From: Diphasiastrum complanatum
Lineage: Eukaryota; Streptophyta; Lycopodiopsida; Lycopodiales; Lycopodiaceae
Length of the DNA stretch: 64,000 nt
Reading direction: 5' to 3'
Assembly: GCA_029204225.1 (NCBI GenBank)
Contig: CM055095.1
Location: 34,435,078 to 34,499,077 of the forward strand
Below are positions 56,622 to 64,000 of the stretch, one piece after another; the stretch's first letter is position 1; every line of letters starts with the position of its first letter. The notes below the pieces were generated by a model that did no database searches, was not told the DNA's origin, and saw nothing but the letters and a program-made list of their open reading frames with translations. The position numbers were made by a program, and so were the translations under genes.

Positions 56622-56846
56622 CTACTCATCAAGATCATAGCAAGAAACTTCAAGCTCGGGCTCCCCAATTCTTTTCACAGAAACTAGAAAAACACCAAGC
56701 TCTTTAAGGTATCCCATATCTCGAAACATGGGACCCAGAGCTACCGCATTCTCACGAACAGTATGGATAGACTCATTTATTACAAGGCTACAAAGTGGCA
56801 CAAGTGGACGAGGTGTGTTCTTTTTCACTCTATAGGTTGATATCAC
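56622..56846 (-). CDS. Possible exon of an unrecognised host gene
   Basis: Gene-like minus-strand frame: TPRPLVPLCSLVINESIHTV, RENAVALGPMFRDMGYLKEL, then GVFLVSVKRIGEPELEV and SCYDLDE. It shows no retroelement motif. On the minus strand a T/A-rich stretch ending CCTATAG precedes AGTGAAAAAG (acceptor-like), and GATGAGTAGGG could be a donor or simply the stop. I do not know the family. Frames further upstream (57290-57009, rich in D/T/P) might be another exon or unrelated. Confidence 0.3.
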   Translation of the reverse strand: MISTYRVKKNTPRPLVPLCSLVINESIHTVRENAVALGPMFRDMGYLKELGVFLVSVKRIGEPELEVSCYDLDE

Positions 56847-57299
56847 ATCTTGATATATTACGTTTGAATATTACTATTATGATGAATACAAAAAAAAAAG
56901 CTTTCAAAGTAGTGGAACGTGTACAATAAATAAATAAAGTCATTCCAGACACATCATCTAACATACTTGCAAAAGATCTGTTTGAATCTCTTTGCCATAG
57001 AGATGAAGTCAAGGGATTGTGTCCTCTTGTGGTGTGGTGTCATCCTGTTCCATTGACCTAGATGATTGGCCATGATCAACTATGTCAATTCTGATGACAT
57101 GTTCGATTGTAGGTGGTGGTTGTGTGGTAACTTGAGAGGGGTTCACCTCAACTCCTAGGTCGACATTGTCAATAGTGTCTTCACTTCCCTCTCGTGTGTG
57201 TGAACTTCGACATGTGGATCTGAGGTTGTATTTCGACGAGGAGATGGCGAATGATTTTCTGTCGTAGAAGTTACACGATGAGCTTTGCAAAACATTACT

Positions 57300-58850
57300 A
57301 TCTTATGAATAAAGCTTCAATCTTATTAAATTGACCTGTAAACCAAGAACGAAAAGAATCATGGTAATACTAAATATAATTCTTATATCATCATGTGCCA
57401 TGTTTGAATTTGTTCTATTTCGAGAACAAAGCTTCGGTTAAGTAGAAATAATATTGATTTCAGAATTCGAAGTATGCGCCACTATACATACATCTTGCGA
57501 TTGAAGTTATGATAAAATGAGTACGTATTTCAAAAACACTCTTAGCAATTTTGCTGATCTATCTAAAATATTCTATACGGTGCTTTGGCAAGTAAATAAC
57601 TTAGAACTAAATAACTTAAGCCAGTACGGATATCGTAAAAGCCTAAACTTAGAATTAAATAACTTAAGCCAATACGGATACCGTAAAAGCCTAAATTTGT
57701 TGGGCAAGTTCCACGTTTAAATCCTATCCTGCTTGTATTTTTGAAGATGTTCCGCAGGATGGCTAGAATATTCCTTTGAATATCAGCCTACAAAGACTTG
57801 AGTCCTTAGTTGGATATCATATCTCCAACGGTCCCTTACGGATATTCTGATTTGAACTTGCATCTTCAAGCTTAGCACTAAGAAATGTGAAAATAGATTC
57901 AAATGTTTGCTCCAATGCTTACAATATTGACAAGCAAGATGCTATTATCATTTGGAGCAAGAAGAGTCTTTGAACCAATGTGTATGTTTTCTTAAATTCT
58001 TCAAGCGATTTGTTCATAAAAGGTTAAAAACATACGTGTCTAGAGCTTAAATCTGTCGAGTGCCCTGTTCCACATAAAAATCGAAAATGTTAAGCTAAAT
58101 GAAAGATAGACATATAGTACATGAAGATACAGGTTATTTACGGTGGTATAAGGGCCAAAAACAAAGATGACTTTTTGGTTTCCTGGAAAAGATTCCTTTT
58201 GATGCATAGAAATCTAAAAATGATAACAGAAAGTACATTTTGCATGTAAGAAATCAAGTTTTATATGTGTTTTAAGACACCACTAACTTACAAATTGCCA
58301 CTAGTTTCTGTTGCCTTGCTCCCGCAAGTATTCCATGCAGTTTAAAAGTGAATTTACAATTAGAATTAGTGTTACAAGTTTTATCCTTCCATGACTTAGA
58401 AAAGAAAACCTGCTCTGGTTCATTTCAAAATCAGACACCATCCAAGTGCTGAGTACACATAATCCCTTTATGACAGCCTGCTGCAGATGAAATGCAGACA
58501 ATGTGTACAAATCACGTGGCGATCTATGCTAATTCATCGACTCTCAGTCGCAATAGTTTGCAATTTTCTCAAAAGGTGCTCAGTCCTTCCAAGCGTGTAG
58601 CATGTACCCAAAAATCTCTGAGAAAGTAACAAAAATCTCTGAGAAAGTAAGAAATCAAATACCAAAATGATAGTCGATTTAAATTGAAATCTAATTTAGC
58701 AATGGCTCCAGCGCACTGGCTATCCCATCACTGATACAAAATCCAGAAAACCATTTGCCCTTCTCCGAAGATTAGTTTCCCTTCGCAGATCCTGCAAGAT
58801 GATTTTCCACCCTTTGAACTAGGAAACGTTAAACCAGCGACTTGCTCCAA
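57300..58850. repeat. Gene-poor region with 48-bp and 21-bp tandem duplications
   Basis: A 48-base unit (containing aacttaagccagtacggata) is present twice at about 57599-57694 with three or so changes; it would encode LELNNLSQYGYRKSLN twice. A unit aaaaatctctgagaaagtaa is doubled at about 58609-58650. No gene otherwise. Confidence 0.75.
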
Positions 58851-58885
58851 GCAGCCCGAATCGACATTTCAATTTTTTTTGGGAA

Positions 58886-59310
58886 CCCAGCCGGAGGAGC
58901 AGAGCCGGCGGTACTCCTCCGGCTAGGCTTCCAAAAAAAATTTGAAATGTCAGCAGAGCAGCATCGACGATGCTACTAGCTAGGCAGCCCGCACTTTTTT
59001 CAATTTTTTTGGAAGCCACGTGGAGGAGCACCGCCGGCACTGCTCCTCCGCATTTCAATATTTTTTGGAAGCCTTTCGGAGGAGAAGCGCCGGCGCTACT
59101 CTCCAGGAGACTTTCAAAAAACATTTGAAAGAAATTTCTAGCTGTCAGAGGATCCGTGCCGTTGCGGCTCCTCATCTCAAATTTTCTGAAGCCTGTCGGA
59201 GGAGCAGCACCGACGCTACTCCTCCGATTGGCTTCCCAAAAAAAAGTGAAAAAAAAAAATAAAAATTCGCCGGCCAGAGAAGAAACGCGGCGCTGCTCCT
59301 CCAATGACTT
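58886..59310. repeat. Cluster of GC-rich imperfect palindromes
   Basis: At least four copies of a GGAGGAGC ... GCCGGC ... GCTCCTCC hairpin (58890-58923, 59022-59049, 59078-59104, 59197-59226). Each is flanked by poly-A/T and a ggaagcc/ggcttcc phrase. A weaker copy lies near 59290. A 161-codon minus frame and others across it only reflect the repeat. Confidence 0.85.
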
Positions 59311-59651
59311 GTTATTTTATACGGCATGCATTTGCATTTGGGACTACCTCTCTCTTCTCAGAACTACAAGGCGCACCATCACCACCTCCCTTCTCAAGGT
59401 AGATATCTGCAGCAACACATATCTCCGGTGACTCAAAAAAAAAATTTCAACTTTCGGACAAAAGTATGGTATTTTGGGGGCCCCTGAAAATACATTCACC
59501 TAGTTTTAATGGGTCCCATATATCAAATATTTAGTTTTTCTAGGCTCCCAAACATTTCTGTTTTGGGCAATTTGATGTCCAAGCCAAAAAAATTTGCAAC
59601 AAAGCTTGTTTTGATGAATTTTTTGATATTGGGACCAGGTCGATATATGTC
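59311..59651. other. No gene recognised
   Basis: Nothing beyond homopolymer runs. Confidence 0.3.
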
Positions 59652-60208
59652 TCATTATCAGTTTAATTTTTAGAGTGACATGATCAGTGTCTCACTCGTT
59701 GGCAGCCTGACACTCTGCTCTTTCACTGTGTTCTGTTCGTTGGCAGACTTTCATGCACAACTCTTTCGTTTGTATTCTTTTTCTTTTCTGCTCTACTAAC
59801 GCACATTCTCTATGTATTCTTTTGATCCAGAAAATAGTTTATATCTCCACAGTGTGGAGTTTACAAGATAGCTAAACAGAGAATTACAAGAGTAGTTAAC
59901 GCTAATCAACCAATCAATTACTCTCCGTTGTTACTAACTATTTTAGTTGGGCGTGAAGTTTAAGACTCCATGCCCGTTGAGCTGCCAGCTAGTAGCACAA
60001 AAGATTTTCTTTCGTTTATTTTCATTTTGTGTCGTATCTTTTTGGTCCTGGAGGCATGTTTGACTTTCGCGAATCATTCAACCTTCGAGTTTCACTTCGC
60101 TTCATGTCTTAGGGTTGTCAAGGTACGTTGACTTTTGCGAATTGTTCGCCATTCGACCTTCGCTTCACGTCGCGACAAAGTTGCAGGAGTTCACCATTTT
60201 TGACACTC
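59652..60208 (-). repeat. 3' LTR of copia E2, truncated
   Basis: Minus strand starts TGTCAAAAATGGTGAAC and follows the copia D LTR (48912 onward) until about 49486 of that copy; the last 160 bases or so are missing. Preceded by purine tract AAGAGGGAG at 60209-60217. Confidence 0.8.
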
Positions 60209-62960
60209 CCTCTTGAACCTTGCAGCTTTGCACGTTTAATCCAATAGCCTTTCTTCACTTTGCGAAGAGTGGCTTGTCGAGTGGCTTCGTGAGCAGATCT
60301 GCAATGATGTCTTCAGACTTTATGTACTGGACCCGGAGCTCTCCTTTCGAGATCAAATCTCGAATGTGATGGGGATAGATAAATGGCACTCTGAGAATCC
60401 ATCATCATCGTGCATGGTCCTCCTTGTGGTATCCCAACTACCTCCAGCATCATTTGCAACCACACTACCTCATTCACCACCTTTGAAGCTGTGAGTATTT
60501 AGCTTTGCAAGAAGATTGAGCTACCAAGGTTTGCTTTTTGCATATCCAACTGATTGTTGCTCCGCACGCTATTGTACATCCTCAAATTACGGACTTGTTG
60601 TCATCTTTGCAGCTTGCCCAACTTGCATCACTGTAGTGGTACAACTCGAATCCTTTTCTTTTGTTTTCTACTCTGTAGGTTAATCCCATATGTTGGATAC
60701 CCTTCAGATATTGTAGGATTCGTTTTGCCATTTGTTAATGTGCCATGCCAGAATTGGAAGAGAATTGGCTTAAGGCATAAACAAAAAAAACTAGATCGGG
60801 TCTGGTACAAATTGTAAGGTACATCAGACTACCGCGATTAGGTTTTGGTATTCTGTTTTTCTTCTTCTGTTCTTGGGCAATCCTACTTTGTCAGCTTGGT
60901 TCTAGCTATCATTGGTGTGGCTTTTTCTTTGCAGTCCATCATGTGATACTGCTTGAACTCTTTTCTGGCATACTCAAACTGACTCAAGTGCATTTTGTCT
61001 TTTATTTGATCTCTTCTGATCTCCAGCCCGAGGCATTTTGTTGTTTCTCCTAGATTTGTGATTTCATAATTTTCAAAAATCTGACTCTTTGTGTCTTTGA
61101 TCAACATCAAGGAATTTCCTATCATAAGGGAATCATCCATGAAAATAGTCAGTATCACGAAATCTTTTCCTATTCTTTTTATGTAGGCATTACAGTCTGG
61201 CTGTGTAGGATTGAAGTCTAGAGACTTCAAAAGACTGTCGAGCATCTTGTACCAAGCTCGTGATGCCTGCTTTAGACCATAAATGCATCTCTGCAACCGA
61301 CAAACATATTGTCGATATTTGGGGTCTTCAAATCCTTCAGGCTATTTCATGAAGATTTTTTCCTCTAGATCTCTGTGGAGAAAGGCTATCTTCACATCAA
61401 TTTGGTGAATTTCCAGATTGTGTTGTGTAGCGCATGCAAGGAGTAGTCGTATGCTTGTCATCTTGACCATCGGTGAATATATGTCGAAATAATCAGCACC
61501 ATACCTTTGTGTGTAGCCCTTTCCGACAAGTCTTGCCTTGTAACGGCCAACAGTGCCATCTGATTTCATTTTACTCTTGTACACCCACTTGCAGTCGACG
61601 ATCTTTTTGTTTTCTAGCAGTGGCTCTAGCGTCCATGCCTCATTTCGCCTCATCGACTCGATCTCTTCTGACATTGCCTGCTTTCAAAATTCTCCCTCCG
61701 GACCCTGGACAGCTTCTTGATATGTTGTTGGCTCTTCAATCCTCGATCTCCCTCTTGAAAGGGCAGTAGTGTGAAGATCTCATGGTCTTTTTCATCTTTT
61801 TGTCTAGGAAATGTGGACTCATCAAACTTCACATCTCTACTTGAAACAACTTTTTTTGTGGTTGAGTTGTAGATTCTATACACTTGTGATCCATTCAAGT
61901 ACCCGACCATGATTGTTTGCTCTAGTTTATCATCAAGCTTGTTTCTTTTTTCTTTTGGATTGTGCTTGTATGCTGCACATCCAAACACACGTACGTATGA
62001 TAGATCAGACTTTCTACCTATCCACATCTCGTACGGTGTTTTATTTTCCAACGTTGTCGTTGTTGATCTATTCTGCAGGTGTACTGCTGCAGCTATTGCC
62101 TCAACCCAAAATTGACTTGGCAATCGAGCCTGTGCGATCATGTATCTGGCTTCTTCGACTAGCGTCATATTTCTTCTTTTCGTGACACCATTATATTCTG
62201 GTGTGTACGCAGGACTGAATTGATTTTCGATCCCTTGTTCTTGGTAGAATTTTGAAAATTCTTTGCTCTTGTACTCACCTCCATTGTCAGATCTGATGAT
62301 CTGAATCTTCTTTGAGGTGTGTCACTCTGCAAATGCCATGAACTTCTTGAAGGAATCAAATACTTCAGATTTCTTCTTTAGGTAGTAGATCATAGCATCT
62401 AGCTATAATCATCTATCAACCTCAATCCTGAGAGCGAATCCATTTTCATCGGTCCACAAACATCTGAGTGGACGAGCTCAAGAACTTCTTTGGCTCTTCT
62501 TCCCTCATGTGTGAATGGATTCCGATGTTGTTTGCCTTTCTGATAGGCTTCGCAGAACTCAGTATCGGGTCTTGATATCTTTAGACACTATGTCTTTCTT
62601 ACACATGTCATAAAGGCTCCTCATGTTCAGATGATATATTCTCCTATGCCAAAGCTGATCTTCATTTTCTGATGCATTTAATATGCTATCAGAGTTGCTA
62701 ATTATCTTGGCTTGGTAGAGGTTTCCTTCTCTGCATCCAACCATTAGCAATTTTTTTTGTAGTTTTCTTGATCATGCGGCATGTATTGCCATCAAACAAA
62801 ACTTGAATTCCAAGATCTGCCATCTTGGAGACTGATAACAGATCTTTTCTCAGTGAAGGCACGTAGAGTGCCCATGGCAGCTCTGCTTGACCTGACAGTG
62901 TTTGCAACGGTAGAGTTCCAATGCCTTTGCATCGCGTCTGCTCCCATCACCTAGAATGTT
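60209..62960 (-). pseudogene. Copia family E, copy E2: protease to RNase H
   Basis: Minus strand from 62960: ILGDGSRRDAKGIGTL-type protease tail in mixed frames and VPSLRKDLLSVSKMADLG near 62850. LWHRRIYHLNMRSLYDMCKK follows near 62640. The IN core is broken near 62300-62480, then RYMIAQARLPSQFWVEA near 62140, PYEMWIGRKSDLSYVRVFG and SRDVKFDESTFPRQK. RT gives CKWVYKSKMKSDGTVGRY near 61570, IHQIDVKIAFLHRDLEEK near 61400, RCIYGLKQASRAWYK near 61290 and FMDDS near 61130 (copia YVDD changed to FMDD). RNase H pieces run to the purine tract. Gag is absent. Confidence 0.85.
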
Positions 62961-64000
62961 GACATTTTCAGAGCCTATACAATCTGTTTACTAGTTCTAT
63001 TTTCTGTCTGTTTAGAGGCTTGTTGGCATCTCTTGAATGTTAGCTTCTTAGTTCAATGCCGAAACCAGGTAGAAGGGACTGATATCGATGTAGTAAATGT
63101 TTTGCCTGTCAGAGGACAATCCAGGGAAGTCACTCTTGAACTAATGCACATGCATAAACAACCACTCATACATGCCAAAACATTCAACCATAAAATCAGT
63201 GTGTAGATTCGTTGAACAAACAATGAAATTCTACTTCTACTTTGCTGCAAAATGAACTAAAGTCAGATCCTACACTACTTTACTTGCATAAATTGACAAA
63301 ACAAGAAACAAAAAACTAATCTACAGCATCCTAGAATCAAGAAACTAACCAGTCTTTTGATTCCTGGACATCCCAAGAACATCAAGAACTAGAATGTTAG
63401 AGAATATGCAAGATTTATGCCACATTCCTAGCCTATTTAGTTTACTTGAATGTTGGCTCCTACATTAATCCAAAACATGAAATCTAAACCACAACTAGGA
63501 AAGCAAGAAAACTAATTCACTCTAAATCCACAACCACACACAATATGAATGGAAGGGCATGATCATAAGGGCATCACTCAAGAAAACCATCATGATCAAG
63601 GAGCTTAGTGTAGCATCAAACTCATGGAAAATCTTCTTATTAAGCATGGAGTAGATACAATGCAAAAAGCTCCTCTACTCAAAGAGGGAGTCTCTTAAAT
63701 AAGCAAGAGAGCTCCTTAGGTGGCATCCTAGTGGAATTTTCACATTTCACAAATTACAAGTGGAATAATGCTCTCCACTAGAGGTCACCATCAAAAGGTG
63801 GCTCACTCTACTTTCTTTAAGAGGGGTCTACTTGCATTTATTACATTTGCCTAGAAATACTAGATCCTAGATGGTCATTCCATCTTCCGGGATTCACCAT
63901 GAGGCTTACACAGTTCTTGCATGTCTTTCCCAGCTAGTATTTCTCGGCTCTCATACTCGGCTCTCAGTCTTCGTTCATCTCGTCTTCTCAAAGACCCCCT
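62961..64000. other. No gene recognised
   Basis: Only short frames without domains. No copia or gypsy motif seen. Confidence 0.35.

Noticed and set aside
58819-59304. 161-codon minus-strand ORF with repeated motifs
   Set aside because: The repeated protein phrases mirror the GC-rich hairpin units and poly-A/T spacers; no domain and no independent coding sign.

Overview
The window is plant nuclear DNA, AT-rich and built almost entirely of transposable elements. The evidence is tRNA-iMet primer sites (TGGTATCAGAGC), plant-type Ty1/copia polyproteins, Ty3/gypsy elements with a tRNA-Asp-like primer site, and a CACTA transposase relic. No intact host gene, rRNA, tRNA or CRISPR array was found. 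It looks like a large, repeat-rich land plant genome. A relic resembling an endonuclease-carrying Helitron (Helentron type) might hint at a non-seed plant, but the species cannot be fixed from this sequence.

Layout. 1-5.1 kb: short tandem repeats, a decayed CACTA transposase (about 1.76-2.83 kb), a near-perfect 120-bp fold-back (3.0-3.38 kb), a copia scrap and a CACTA-end-like patch. 5.17-15.4 kb: the 5' end of copia family B, then an old minus-strand copia (C) split by an intact young copia (7446-13306) with apparently identical 653-bp LTRs and target duplication CATTT; after it an internally deleted plus-strand copia (F) carrying a 69-bp perfect palindrome. 15.4-18.3 kb: no genes, two local duplications. 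18.4-27.1 kb: a minus-strand gypsy element (G1) whose 1.27-kb LTR is split by a second family B copia (22476-26348, target duplication GGACT).

27.4-31.8 kb: gypsy integrase relic, a long decayed ORF of unknown family, and an LTR. 32.0-34.35 kb: a decayed SET-like fragment on the minus strand, then a copia LTR and gag broken off by the next element. 34.35-36.7 kb: the Helentron-like relic (Helitron Rep N-terminal regions plus endonuclease/exonuclease/phosphatase-type domain). 37.4-39.5 kb: a GC-rich hairpin island, an unrecognised 102-aa ORF and gene-poor DNA.

39.6-54 kb: a minus-strand copia (H) is split by a young non-autonomous copia (J, 40605-45700, target duplication ACCTT). J carries one 858-codon frame: gag and protease, then a wreck of integrase, then about 290 codons of unknown origin, and no reverse transcriptase. 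H abuts a minus-strand gypsy (G2), which is also broken by copia D. 54-63 kb: a copia 3' end with LTR, two copies of copia family E on the minus strand, a possible unknown exon, a 48-bp tandem repeat and a cluster of GC-rich hairpins. The last kilobase shows nothing.

How it works together: only the copia at 7446-13306 looks able to move on its own. J could move only with proteins from a relative. Everything else is broken, and the nesting gives a relative order of insertion.
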